Assembly (NCBI GenBank): GCA_028713125.1
Contig: JAQTOU010000001.1
Location: 671,032-735,031 of the forward strand
DNA: 64,000 nucleotides
Direction: 5' to 3'
DNA from: Elusimicrobiales bacterium
GTDB taxonomy: Bacteria > Elusimicrobiota > Elusimicrobia > Elusimicrobiales > UBA9959
The stretch's first letter is position 1, and each line of letters begins with the position of its first letter. Below, piece by piece: positions 51,104 through 59,739 of this stretch. Made by a program: the position numbers and the translations under genes. The notes beneath the pieces are model-generated. The model was not told the DNA's origin. It saw only the letters and a program-made list of their open reading frames with translations, and did not search any database.

Positions 51104-51227
51104 ATCAGGGATCGAGAATCGAGGATCGAGGATCGAGGATCGGCTGTAGCCGATTTTCGATTCTTGCTCTCGATACTTGATCCGTTCTCTGATCCCCGAT
51201 TCCAGATTCTCGATTCTCGATTTTTCA
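51104..51227 (+). repeat. 7-bp tandem repeat with inverted counterpart between gcvH and gcvPA
   Basis: About five head-to-tail copies of a 7-mer of type GATCGAG (51110-51142) are followed by a hairpin ATCGGC-TGTA-GCCGAT and then by several reverse-complement copies (CTCGAT, TTCTCGA) up to 51222. The whole could fold into a long imperfect hairpin inside the gcv transcript. The last 20 bases carry the gcvPA ribosome site CAGGAG. Confidence 0.8.
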
Positions 51228-51237
51228 GGAGTATTTT

Positions 51238-52569
51238 ATGTATATCCCGCATACAAAAAAAGATAAAGAGGAGATGCTCAAAACCATAGGCGCCTCCTCG
51301 TTCGAAGACCTTGTAAAACAAGTCCCCGCTAAATTTCTCTGGCCTAAATTGAACCTGCCGGGCGAAAGCCTGGACGAATCCCAGGCCGCCGCGCTGCTCT
51401 CCGGCCTCGCCGGGAAGAACTGCCGCCCGCTGAATTTCATCGGCGCCGGCGCCTACGAGCGCTACACCCCGGCCGCGGTCAAGGCTATCACCTCCCGCAC
51501 CGAATTCCTCACCGCCTACACGCCCTACCAGCCCGAGGCCAGCCAGGGCACGCTGCAGGCCATCTACGAATTCCAGAGTACGGTCTCGGCGCTCTACGGG
51601 ATGGACTGCGCCAACGCCTCGATGTACGACGGGGCGAGCTCCTTCGCCGAAGCGGTCCGCGCCGCCGTGCGCGTCACCGGCCGGAAGAAGATCGTCTACG
51701 CCGCCGGCGTGAACCCGCAGTACATGGACACGCTTAAGACCTATTTCGCCCACTCGCCCGATTACACCTACCTGAAGGTCCCGATGAAGGACGGCGCGAT
51801 GGACAAGGCGGCCCTGCCCGCCTTGCTCGAAGGCGCGGCCTGCCTGGCCGTACAGACGCCCAACTTCCTCGGGCTCATAGAAGATATGTCGGGCGTAGCG
51901 GAAACCGCGAAGAAAGCGGGAGCGCTGCTGGTGGCCGCGGCCGACCCCGTAAGCCTGGGCATCCTTTCTACGCCCGGAGAATACGGCGCGGATTTCGCCG
52001 TAGGCGAAGGGCAAAGCCTCGGCCTCCCACTGGCCTACGGCGGCCCCTACCTGGGCCTGTTCTCCTGCAAGAAGGAGCACGTGCGCCAGATGCCCGGCCG
52101 GATCTGCGGCATGACGAAGGATAAGGACGGGAAGCGCGGCTTCGTGCTGACGCTCCAGGCCCGCGAACAGCATATCCGCCGGGACAAAGCCGCCTCCAAT
52201 ATCTGCTCCAACGAGGCGCTCTGCGCCCTGGCCGCCACGGTCTACTCCGCGCTTTACGGGCCCGAAGGTCTCAAGGAACTCGCCGAAGCAAACTCCGGCG
52301 CGGCCGCCTACGCGGCCGAGCGGCTCGCCTCGATAAAGGGCGTCTCCCTCAAATTCAAAGGCCCTTTCTTCAACGAGTTCGTCGTCTCGGTCCCCGGCAG
52401 CGCCGCGAAGCTGCGCGAAAAAGTCCTCGCCGCCCGCGGCGTAGACATAGGCCTGCCGCTGGCCCCGCTCTACCCTGAGCTCGGCGAAACCCTGCTGGTC
52501 TGCGCCACCGAGACCAAGACCGAAGCCGATATCCTTAAACTGGAAGCCGCCATAAAGGAGGCCCTATGA
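51238..52569 (+). CDS. gcvPA: Glycine dehydrogenase (decarboxylating) subunit 1
   Basis: 443 aa. N-terminal half of the P protein in the split form. Blocks: YIPHTKKDKEEMLKTIG, YTPYQPEASQGTLQAIYEFQS, ALYGMDCANASMYDGASS, and MPGRICGMTKDKDGKRGFVLTLQAREQHIRRDKA. With GcvPB it decarboxylates glycine and loads the aminomethyl group onto GcvH. Its ribosome site lies just after the tandem-repeat region. It overlaps gcvPB by four bases (ATGA). Confidence 0.97.
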   Translation: MYIPHTKKDKEEMLKTIGASSFEDLVKQVPAKFLWPKLNLPGESLDESQAAALLSGLAGKNCRPLNFIGAGAYERYTPAAVKAITSRTEFLTAYTPYQPEASQGTLQAIYEFQSTVSALYGMDCANASMYDGASSFAEAVRAAVRVTGRKKIVYAAGVNPQYMDTLKTYFAHSPDYTYLKVPMKDGAMDKAALPALLEGAACLAVQTPNFLGLIEDMSGVAETAKKAGALLVAAADPVSLGILSTPGEYGADFAVGEGQSLGLPLAYGGPYLGLFSCKKEHVRQMPGRICGMTKDKDGKRGFVLTLQAREQHIRRDKAASNICSNEALCALAATVYSALYGPEGLKELAEANSGAAAYAAERLASIKGVSLKFKGPFFNEFVVSVPGSAAKLREKVLAARGVDIGLPLAPLYPELGETLLVCATETKTEADILKLEAAIKEAL

Positions 52570-54011
52570 TCTGCTCCGTCACCGACAACAGCCTCAGCAT
52601 AGAGAAGTCCGATCCCGGCCGCCGCGGACTGTGCTGCAAGAATACCCTGCGCTCCAAGGCGAACGTGCCAGCCAACCTGCGCCGGAAGTCCCCCCTCCGC
52701 CTGCCCGAGCTCTCCGAGTTCGACGTAGTTCGCCACTACACGCGCCTGTCCCGGCTTAACTTCTCCGTAGACACCCATTTCTACCCGCTGGGCTCCTGCA
52801 CGATGAAATATAACCCGCGCTTCAACGAGGAAGCCGCGGCGCTCGAGGGCTTCGCGGCCCTCCACCCGCTCGCGCACGACACCTGCGCGCAGGGCACGCT
52901 TGAACTGATACACGACCTGTCCGCCCGCCTGACCGAGTTGTGCGGCCTGGACGCGATAACGCTGCAGCCCGCCGCCGGCGCGCACAGCGAGTTCACCGGC
53001 CTGCTCCTGGCCAAGGCCTACTTCGAGGCCAAAGGCGAGAACCGCACCGAGATCGTCTGCCCCGACTCCGCGCACGGAACCAACCCGGCCACCGCATCGA
53101 TGATGGGCTTCACCACCGTCAACCTCGCCTCCAAGCCCGACGGCCGCCTGGACGTGGAGGAACTGAAGAAGCATATCGGCCCCAAGACCGCCGTGCTGAT
53201 GCTCACCATGCCCAACACCCTCGGCATCTTCGAGAGCAACATCGAAGCCATCGCCAAGGCCGTGCACGACGCCGGCGCGCTGTTCTACATGGACGGCGCC
53301 AACCTGAACGCCCTGATCGGCATGGTGAAACCCGGCGATTTCGGCGTTGACCTGATGCACCTGAACTTCCACAAGACCTTCTCCACCCCGCACGGCGGCG
53401 GCGGCCCCGGCGCCGGCGCGATAGTCTGCAGCAAAGCCCTGGCCCCGTTCCTGCCCGTCCCGACGGTGAAGAAAGAAGGCGGCAGGTACGTCTCAGACTT
53501 CGGCGACGGCCGCAGCATCGGCAAGGTGAAGGCTTTCTTCGGGAATACCGGCATCCTGGTGCGGGCCTACGCCTACATGCTGGCCCATTCGGCCGCCGAG
53601 TTCGGCGACATCGCCCGCTGCGCGATCATCAACGCGAACTACGTGCGCAGCCTGCTGATGGATATCTACCCGTCGTATTCCAATGAATACTGCATGCACG
53701 AATGCGTCCTGACCCCCGGCGCGGACATGACCGCCAAGGGCCTCAAGACCCTGGACGTGGCCAAAGGCCTGCTCGACCGCGGCTTCCACGCCCCGACCAT
53801 CTACTTCCCGACCATCGTCCACGAGGCGATAATGATCGAGCCGACCGAGACCGAGACCAAGGAAACCCTGGACCAGTTCGTCGCGGCAATGCGGGACATC
53901 CACGAAACCGGCATGGCCGATCCGCAGAAGCTCAAGGACGCGCCGCACACCATGCCCGTAAAACGCCTGGACGAAGTGCAGGCAGCGAGGCAACCGAATT
54001 TGCACTGGTAG
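52566..54011 (+). CDS. gcvPB: Glycine dehydrogenase (decarboxylating) subunit 2
   Basis: 481 aa. C-terminal half of the P protein, with the PLP-binding lysine in LNFHKTFSTPHGGGGPGAG (about residue 269). Also FYPLGSCTMKYNPRFNE, CPDSAHGTNPATASM and FHAPTIYFPTIVHEAIMIEPTETE. A ribosome site AAGGAGG lies inside the end of gcvPA. Immediately after the stop codon comes the first of the two inverted structured elements. Confidence 0.97.
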   Translation: MICSVTDNSLSIEKSDPGRRGLCCKNTLRSKANVPANLRRKSPLRLPELSEFDVVRHYTRLSRLNFSVDTHFYPLGSCTMKYNPRFNEEAAALEGFAALHPLAHDTCAQGTLELIHDLSARLTELCGLDAITLQPAAGAHSEFTGLLLAKAYFEAKGENRTEIVCPDSAHGTNPATASMMGFTTVNLASKPDGRLDVEELKKHIGPKTAVLMLTMPNTLGIFESNIEAIAKAVHDAGALFYMDGANLNALIGMVKPGDFGVDLMHLNFHKTFSTPHGGGGPGAGAIVCSKALAPFLPVPTVKKEGGRYVSDFGDGRSIGKVKAFFGNTGILVRAYAYMLAHSAAEFGDIARCAIINANYVRSLLMDIYPSYSNEYCMHECVLTPGADMTAKGLKTLDVAKGLLDRGFHAPTIYFPTIVHEAIMIEPTETETKETLDQFVAAMRDIHETGMADPQKLKDAPHTMPVKRLDEVQAARQPNLHW

Positions 54012-54012
54012 C

Positions 54013-54138
54013 GACGGGCGCCGCATGGGCCGGAACGCAAAACGCGTTCGGGCACACCGTGCCCTCACTCCGTGTTCGCCCGCCGGGCTATGCAACCGGC
54101 GGGCTCTCCGAGGGTTTTGCTAACCCGGCCCATGCGTC
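54013..54138 (-). repeat. Structured repeat element, copy A (minus orientation)
   Basis: Perfect 11-bp terminal arms GCATGGGCCGG (54023-54033) and CCGGCCCATGC (54125-54135), with GAC/GTC further out. Inside is a 7-bp helix GCAAAAC/GTTTTGC (54037-54043, 54114-54120) enclosing two hairpins: GGGCAC-loop-GTGCCC (54050-54064) and a 9-bp stem GCCCGCCGG/CCGGCGGGC (54078-54104). Read on the minus strand the loops are GGT and TTGCATAGC, matching copy B. No T-run follows, so it is not a simple terminator. Confidence 0.8.
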
Positions 54139-54167
54139 ACCCTGGGTATGTTGATGAGTAGAGACTT

Positions 54168-54303
54168 GCCGGTCGACGAGGGGGATGGATAAGCAAAAGC
54201 CCCTCGGAGGCCGAGGCTTGCGTAGCGCCGAGGCCGAGAGCGGCAGGCGCGCGCACGGTGTGCGCGACGCCGATTTTGCGTTCCATCCCCCTTGGCGACC
54301 GGC
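54168..54303 (+). repeat. Structured repeat element, copy B (plus orientation)
   Basis: Terminal arms pair over 8 + 11 bp: GCCGGTCG/CGACCGGC (54168-54175, 54296-54303) and AGGGGGATGGA/TCCATCCCCCT (54179-54189, 54282-54292). Inside: GCAAAA/TTTTGC (54193-54198, 54274-54279), CCTCGGAG, a hairpin with loop TTGCGTAGC (54218-54226), and CGCGCAC-GGT-GTGCGCG (54250-54266). It has the same order of parts as copy A on the opposite strand; TTTTGCGTTCC is shared exactly. It ends 21 bp before the lipoate ligase ATG. Confidence 0.8.
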
Positions 54304-54324
54304 TCGGCTGTGACGGACCTGATC

Positions 54325-55026
54325 ATGGAAAAAGCTCTTATAATCGAAACCCCGCCGCTCGACGTTTACGGGCAGATGGCGGCGGATGAGGCGCTTTGCG
54401 AGACAAGGCCGGCGCCTTATTTGCTGCGGTTTTATAATTGGAAAGAGCCCGGAGTGACCTTCGGCTACTCGCAGCGGCGCAAAGCGGTGGCCGAGGCCAT
54501 GGCGGCGGCGGGCTGCGCGATAAAAGCGGTTACCAGGCGGCCCACGGGCGGCGGGATAGTCTTCCACGAGACCGACCTCACCTTCTCTTTCATCTTCCCC
54601 TCCCCGGGCGCCTATTTCGAGCCCGGCAAGACCTATGACCGGCTGCACCGCGCGATAACGGCGGAATACTCCCGGCAGGGGATCGGCTTCGACCTCCTGA
54701 GCGAAAAGACCAAAGACTACGCCGTGAACGACCCTGTAATGAGCTGCTTCGCCAAACCGGTCAACATGGATATATTGTATAATGGAAAAAAAGTACTTGG
54801 CGGGGCCCTCCGCAAGTTCGGAGACCATATGCTCTACCAGGCCTCCTTCCAGGCCCCGGACGCACGCAGCAATTCCGCCCTGCACAGGAACGCGGTAATT
54901 AAAGCTTTAGGCGGGGAGTTCGGGCTGGAGTGGGAAGCCGCCGGGATACAGGAAGAGGCCCGTTCGAAAGCCGCGACGATAGCGGAAACCAAGTACCGCA
55001 CCCCGGAGTGGAACGAAAGAATATAG
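54325..55026 (+). CDS. Lipoate-protein ligase A/LipM-type acyltransferase
   Basis: 233 aa from the ATG at 54325. Lipoyl/biotinyl ligase fold: MAADEALCE, YLLRFYNWKEPGVTFGYSQ, the specificity loop TRRPTGGGIVFHETDLTFSF and the catalytic lysine in NGKKVLGGALRK (Lys156). Whether it uses free lipoate with ATP or transfers octanoate from a carrier protein cannot be decided; no lipA is seen here. Its place right after the gcv genes points to lipoylation of GcvH. There is no strong ribosome site. Confidence 0.9.
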   Translation: MEKALIIETPPLDVYGQMAADEALCETRPAPYLLRFYNWKEPGVTFGYSQRRKAVAEAMAAAGCAIKAVTRRPTGGGIVFHETDLTFSFIFPSPGAYFEPGKTYDRLHRAITAEYSRQGIGFDLLSEKTKDYAVNDPVMSCFAKPVNMDILYNGKKVLGGALRKFGDHMLYQASFQAPDARSNSALHRNAVIKALGGEFGLEWEAAGIQEEARSKAATIAETKYRTPEWNERI

Positions 55027-55041
55027 CTTACTGGAGGAAAC

Positions 55042-55272
55042 ATGATAGCTTTTGTGCTTTGCAAACTCGTGGCCGGCCTTGAACAGAAAGCCGTGCAGCA
55101 GATAAAGAACATCCGCGGCGTCAAAGACGTCTATATGACTTTCGGCGGCTGGGACGCCATCCTGGTGACCGAATCCGACACCATCGACAAACTGAGCGGC
55201 CTCATAGTGCGCGAAGTGCGCGGCATCCACGGGGTGCAGACCACCGAAACGCTGGTCACCACCAACATATAA
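55042..55272 (+). CDS. Stand-alone Lrp/AsnC ligand-binding (RAM) domain protein
   Basis: 76 aa, covering exactly one RAM domain: MIAFVLCKLVAGLEQKAVQQIKNIRGV, DVYMTFGGWDAILVTESDTIDKLSGLI and VREVRGIHGVQTTETLVT. No helix-turn-helix is present. Such single-domain proteins bind amino acids or partner with Lrp-type regulators. It follows the lipoate ligase by 15 bp with a good ribosome site (GGAGG), so it may sense an amino acid, glycine being the obvious guess. Confidence 0.87.
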   Translation: MIAFVLCKLVAGLEQKAVQQIKNIRGVKDVYMTFGGWDAILVTESDTIDKLSGLIVREVRGIHGVQTTETLVTTNI

Positions 55273-55299
55273 GCTCCTACGGGAACCAAAGGTAAATAA

Positions 55300-55728
55300 A
55301 TGGAAAACACTTCCGTATTCGGCAAGCCGGCCGACAAACTGATCCTGATCGTCGACGACGACGATTCGGTAAGGGAACTCATCGAGTTCATCGTCAAGAA
55401 AGAAGGCTTCCGGATAGAGAAAGCTTCCGACGGCGAAGAGGCGCTGAGCAAGGCCCGCACCACCAACCCCGACCTGATACTCCTTGACCTGATGCTGCCC
55501 AAGTTCGGCGGCTTCGAGATACTGCGCGAGCTGCAGAGCGACGAGACGGGGACCATCCCGATAGTCATCATCACCGGGCGCTATACCGACCGCTCCACCT
55601 CCGACATGATCAAGCAGGAGCCCAATGTGCGGGATTTCATAGAGAAGCCGGTGAAGCCGCAGATACTGACTTCCCTTATCCACAAACTCCTTAAAACCCA
55701 GCCTGTGCTGAGGAAGATGGGGAACTGA
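55300..55728 (+). CDS. Single-domain response regulator
   Basis: 142 aa. Receiver motifs are intact: LIVDDDD, LLDLMLPKFGG (phospho-acceptor), IITGRY and FIEKPVK. A 13-residue N-terminal extension and a short basic tail flank the domain; there is no output domain. It is 27 bp after the RAM-domain gene and 3 bp before the next gene, so it is part of the same transcription unit. Confidence 0.93.
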   Translation: MENTSVFGKPADKLILIVDDDDSVRELIEFIVKKEGFRIEKASDGEEALSKARTTNPDLILLDLMLPKFGGFEILRELQSDETGTIPIVIITGRYTDRSTSDMIKQEPNVRDFIEKPVKPQILTSLIHKLLKTQPVLRKMGN

Positions 55729-55731
55729 AGC

Positions 55732-56178
55732 ATGCCCCTGAAGCGCCCAAAGGCCTGGATCGCCATAGCGGTCCCGGCCTTTTTTCTGCTCGCCGCCGGG
55801 GACCTGGCGCTGCGCTCGCGCGGCGCGCTGCTCAGAGCCGAGCAGGAAGAGTCCTGGCGCGACAACCCGGGCGCTAAAAAGGCCTATTTCGAAAACCTTT
55901 ACTTGAGGAAACCAGCTTCCGGCGGAGGCCCCGGTGCGGAGTCCGCCGAAGCCGCGGCCCGGGCGGAAAACCTGAGAACGGCGGAGCTGGAGTTCCGCGT
56001 TTCCGAAAGCTCCGCGAAAATGGCCTATGTCTGGTACAAGACCGCCGCGCAGGATTTTTATCTGCCGGTCAACCCCTGGGCCGACAAGGCCCGGGCCCGG
56101 CTTCCCGCCGCGCTGGCCGCCTGGCGCGCCGAACTGGAAGCCAAAGGCGTCAAAGTTGAAGATTGGATGATAAAGTAA
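55732..56178 (+). CDS. Membrane-anchored hypothetical protein
   Basis: 148 aa, not recognised. One N-terminal helix (about residues 9-26), then a helical, Ala- and charge-rich domain (AEQEESWRDNPGAKKAYFENLYL, ENLRTAELEFRVSESSAKMAYVWYKTAAQDF). It probably projects into the periplasm. The start is 3 bp after the response regulator stop, so it is translationally linked to it. Confidence 0.75.
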   Translation: MPLKRPKAWIAIAVPAFFLLAAGDLALRSRGALLRAEQEESWRDNPGAKKAYFENLYLRKPASGGGPGAESAEAAARAENLRTAELEFRVSESSAKMAYVWYKTAAQDFYLPVNPWADKARARLPAALAAWRAELEAKGVKVEDWMIK

Positions 56179-56228
56179 GCCGGCTGAATCGAATCGCCCT
56201 TAGGGCGCCGCGCCCCTGACCCAGCGTA

Positions 56229-56924
56229 ATGCGAGCAATCAAACCCCTCATAGGAATAGCCCTTGCGCCGGCCGCGCTGGCGGCGGCCTGGGCCACGGCG
56301 TCTATCCTGGCCCCCGCCTTGGGCAAATTCAGCGTCACCCTCCCCCTGCTCTGCGGAGCGCTGGCCTGCCTGCTGTTCCACTGGGGCGGCCGCGGAAAGG
56401 GCCTGTACGTAACGGCCCATGAACTTACCCACGCGCTGGCCGCGGTGTTCAGCGGCGTGCGGGTGCGGAAGATCTCGGTAAAGAAGCACAGCGGCTATGT
56501 CCTGCTTGATTCCACCAACGCTTTCATCTCGCTGGCCCCCTATGTCATCCCCCTCTATACCCTCGCCGTCGCCGCGGCCTATTGGCTGGCAGGGCGCTTC
56601 TGGAACGCCGCCCCGCTGAGGCCCTGGTTCCTCGCCGCGGCCGGTTTCACGCTGGCCTTCCACCTGCTGCACACGGCGGACATCCTTTCCGGCCCGGTCC
56701 AGAGCGACCTTAAGAAAGCCGGCGGCCCGGTGTTCTCGATACCGCTCCTTCTGCTGCTCAACTGCCTGGGGCTGGCCGCGGCGCTCAAAATGCTTTTTCC
56801 CGGGCTGCTGAACATGCGGGCTTACTCGGCGCGCGTTCTCGAAACGCAGGGCGAGGCCTACCGGGGGATCCTCTCCGCCGCCGCATACGTCTTCAATACT
56901 GCTAAAATATACTTTACCCGATGA
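56229..56924 (+). CDS. M50-like membrane metalloprotease
   Basis: 231 aa with about six membrane helices. A zinc motif HELTH (H64-E65-L66-T67-H68) lies in GLYVTAHELTHALAAVFSGVRV, as in M50/M50B-like proteins; a candidate third ligand is in LLHTADILSGPVQSDL. The family cleaves substrates within the membrane. The target is unknown. It overlaps the large AsmA gene by four bases. Confidence 0.8.
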   Translation: MRAIKPLIGIALAPAALAAAWATASILAPALGKFSVTLPLLCGALACLLFHWGGRGKGLYVTAHELTHALAAVFSGVRVRKISVKKHSGYVLLDSTNAFISLAPYVIPLYTLAVAAAYWLAGRFWNAAPLRPWFLAAAGFTLAFHLLHTADILSGPVQSDLKKAGGPVFSIPLLLLLNCLGLAAALKMLFPGLLNMRAYSARVLETQGEAYRGILSAAAYVFNTAKIYFTR

Positions 56925-59104
56925 ATCTTTTCAGGCAGATACTGGTCAGGATAATTTTCCTGCCGCTCATACTGGCGGCCGGCATAGCGGTCGCGGCCCT
57001 GTTCACGCTCAGGATAATGTTCACGCCGGCCGATCTCGAGTCCATAGTCACCAACCAGCTCCAGGAAACGCTTAAGCGCCCCGTGCATATAGAGTGGGCC
57101 AGGCTTTCCGCCACGGGGGAGATAAAGATAAAGGGCCTGCGTGTCACGGAGCCGGGACCGGAAACCGTGGATTTCATCAGGGCGGAATACATCTACGCCA
57201 CCTACCGCATCATGCCGCTGCTGAAGCATAAGCTGGTGATAGACAGCGTGATGCTGATCTCCCCCACGATAGAGCTGATCAAGCGCGCCGACGGGACCTG
57301 GAACCTCGGCGACATCTTCGCGTCCTACCGCAAGAGCCCCGGGAAGAACTTCCTCGACGAGGTAGCCAGGACCGAGATCAAGGACGGGGAGGTCTCGGTG
57401 CGGTATATAAGATCCGGCGCCCGCCATTCCTTCTCAAATCTGGACCTGGTCCTTACGGACTTCAAACCTGGAGCGGACACTCCTTTTAACGCCTCCCTTT
57501 CCCTCAAGAGCACCGGTTTCAAGCGGCCCGTGCGCGGCAGGCTTTATACCGAAGGCACGATAAATTTCGCCGGGTTCAAGTGGGACAAAGCCGCGGTGAA
57601 GGACCTCAGGGCGGATCTTACCCTGATGGACAAGACCATCAGGTTCACCGGCGGCATCAGCAATTTCCGGGCCCCGGAGATCACCCTCAAGGCGGAGACG
57701 CCGTCCTTCAGGAACTCCGACCTCGCCTATCTTTTCAATTCGCCGGTGGCTTTTACCGCGCCGCGCTCCTCCTGGGATATTTCCGCCGTCATTACCTCCT
57801 CGAAAACGGCGGAGCTGCGCCTGCTGACCAGGCCGCTGAACATAAAGGCGGAGGGCTCGTTCGACCTCTCCAGGTCCACTCTTACCTATGCCTTTACTAT
57901 CTCCGTCCCCCCCTTCGACCTCGGGCAGCTTAAGCGCTACGGGACCTCGCTCCCCATAGACGCGCCGGCCGGCAGCGCCCAGATCCGCCTCAAGCTGGCG
58001 TCCAAGGACGGCAAGCCTTCGCTGACCAGGATCTTTGCGAACGCCTCCGGCGCCGGTTTCAAGTACAGGAAGCTGAGCGCGGCCGGGCTGAACCTCTCCG
58101 CCCTGATGTCGGATAATTTCGCGAGGAACAGCGTCACCTCCTCCGGGGGAAAGCTGACCCTGGGCGGCGGCAGCCTGAGCGGGCTTAAGCTGGACACGGA
58201 GGTCTCGAAAGACGAGCTGATGTTCAGGTACTCGGGCAAATTCAACAGCGGGCCCGTGAAAGGCCGCGCGATAGTGCGCCGCCCCTTCACGGCGCAAAGG
58301 ACGGTGGACTTCACCGGCTATTCCGCCAACCTGTTGTTCTCCGAATTAAAGAACCTGGTCTTCGATATCAAGGAGCTGCGCGGGCCGCGCGTAGGCATGA
58401 AGGAGTCCGAGTCCGAGCTGGTCTGGCTCAAGACCCTCAAGAACTCCATCCCGATCGGCTATTCCTCCTTCAAGCTGCTTTACAAGGCGGACCATTTCAA
58501 GCACCAGTACCTGGACGCGTCCGACTTTTACATAGCGGCCTCCCTTAAGAACATAGCGGGGGACATCTCCGGCATAAAAGGGGATATCTCCATCAAATCC
58601 GGCGCCGGGACCTTCTACGACGTGCAGAAAACCTCCGAGCAGGACCGGATCTACTACATCTTCTCCATGCCGCTGATCTTCATCCAGCGCATGAACCGGC
58701 GCGGCGCGCTCAGCTTCGGCTACAAGGTGGACGACATCTCCTTCAATTCCATCGGCGGCGACTATTCCCTGAACGAGGGGAAGGTCGAAATAAAGAACTT
58801 CTACATGGACGGCAAGGAATTCTCGGCCACCGCCTCAGGGCAGCTGGACTTTTCCAACGAAACCATGAGGGTAAAAATTTATACAATATCAGGTAAGTAC
58901 GATTCCATGGGAAGCCTGCCGGAGGCCCTCACGGACGCGAGCGGCAAGCCGGCCCTGGCTTTCATCATAGAAGGCAAGATGACGAAGCCGGAGTTCACCA
59001 TGATAAGCCCCAAGGAAAGCGGGAGCATCATCAAGGAAGCCGCCAGGAAGGGCGTGGCCATAGATTTCGCCAGGATAAATAGTTTCTCAGGAGGAAAGCA
59101 ATAA
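56921..59104 (+). CDS. AsmA-family protein (long)
   Basis: 727 aa. An N-terminal membrane helix (about 7-27) is followed by an AsmA start (NQLQETLKRPVHIEWARLSATGEIKIKGLRV, IDSVMLISPTIELIKRADGTWNLGDIF) and long beta repeats, ending with FIIEGKMTKPEFTMISPKESGSIIKEA. Such proteins form periplasmic bridges for lipid transport or affect outer-membrane assembly. It is between the M50-like protease and pyrE, with short overlaps on both sides. Confidence 0.87.
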   Translation: MNLFRQILVRIIFLPLILAAGIAVAALFTLRIMFTPADLESIVTNQLQETLKRPVHIEWARLSATGEIKIKGLRVTEPGPETVDFIRAEYIYATYRIMPLLKHKLVIDSVMLISPTIELIKRADGTWNLGDIFASYRKSPGKNFLDEVARTEIKDGEVSVRYIRSGARHSFSNLDLVLTDFKPGADTPFNASLSLKSTGFKRPVRGRLYTEGTINFAGFKWDKAAVKDLRADLTLMDKTIRFTGGISNFRAPEITLKAETPSFRNSDLAYLFNSPVAFTAPRSSWDISAVITSSKTAELRLLTRPLNIKAEGSFDLSRSTLTYAFTISVPPFDLGQLKRYGTSLPIDAPAGSAQIRLKLASKDGKPSLTRIFANASGAGFKYRKLSAAGLNLSALMSDNFARNSVTSSGGKLTLGGGSLSGLKLDTEVSKDELMFRYSGKFNSGPVKGRAIVRRPFTAQRTVDFTGYSANLLFSELKNLVFDIKELRGPRVGMKESESELVWLKTLKNSIPIGYSSFKLLYKADHFKHQYLDASDFYIAASLKNIAGDISGIKGDISIKSGAGTFYDVQKTSEQDRIYYIFSMPLIFIQRMNRRGALSFGYKVDDISFNSIGGDYSLNEGKVEIKNFYMDGKEFSATASGQLDFSNETMRVKIYTISGKYDSMGSLPEALTDASGKPALAFIIEGKMTKPEFTMISPKESGSIIKEAARKGVAIDFARINSFSGGKQ

Positions 59105-59697
59105 TGTCCAAACTAGGAAAATTTGACGTAGTCGGGCTGCTGCAGGAACACGGGGCCATACTCAACGGCCACTTCCAGATCCCGTCCGGCTTCCATACCC
59201 AGACCTATATCCAGCCTTCGCTGGTGCTGCAGTACCCGCACCTGGCGCAGAAGGTGGCCAAAGAGATGGCCGCCAAGTTCCCCCAGGAGGTGAACGTGGT
59301 CATCTCCCCCTCCGTCGGCTCGATGGCCATCGGCCAGGAAGTCGCCCGCGTAAAAAAAGCCCGCTCCATCTTCACTGAAAAGATCAACGGCGTGATGGTG
59401 CTCAAGCGCGACTTCAAGATCTCCGAAGGCGAGCGCGTCCTGGTGGTGGACGACGTCCTGAACACCGGCCGCCTCTGCAGCGAGGCTATCAACCTGGCCC
59501 GCGGTTACGGCGCCAAGGTTATAGGCATCGCGGCGATAGTGGACCGCTCTACAGGCGACCTGACGCTGAACGTGCCGGTGCGCGGCCTGATCTCCTACCC
59601 GCTACAGCTTTTCCCCCCGGACAACTGCCCTCTCTGCAGGCAGAAGCTCCCGCTGACCATCCCCGGCACCGCCGGGCACCACTCGCACGGCGAGTAA
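59104..59697 (+). CDS. pyrE: Orotate phosphoribosyltransferase
   Basis: 197 aa. It makes OMP from orotate and PRPP in pyrimidine synthesis. PRPP-binding motif RVLVVDDVLNTGR, SPSVGSMAIGQEVARV and an N-terminal GHFQIPSGFHTQTYIQPSLVL are visible. The C-terminal NCPLCRQKLPLTIPG adds a C-x2-C pair. It begins with a one-base overlap with the AsmA stop; ribosome site AGGAGG. Confidence 0.95.
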   Translation: MSKLGKFDVVGLLQEHGAILNGHFQIPSGFHTQTYIQPSLVLQYPHLAQKVAKEMAAKFPQEVNVVISPSVGSMAIGQEVARVKKARSIFTEKINGVMVLKRDFKISEGERVLVVDDVLNTGRLCSEAINLARGYGAKVIGIAAIVDRSTGDLTLNVPVRGLISYPLQLFPPDNCPLCRQKLPLTIPGTAGHHSHGE

Positions 59698-59739
59698 TAA
59701 GGCAAAGCGGCCGGCGGCCGTTTCCCTGGTTCGCTTACT

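Noticed and set aside
51104..51227. Possible CRISPR array
   Set aside because: The units are only 7 bp, contiguous without spacers, and partly inverted; no cas genes are nearby.
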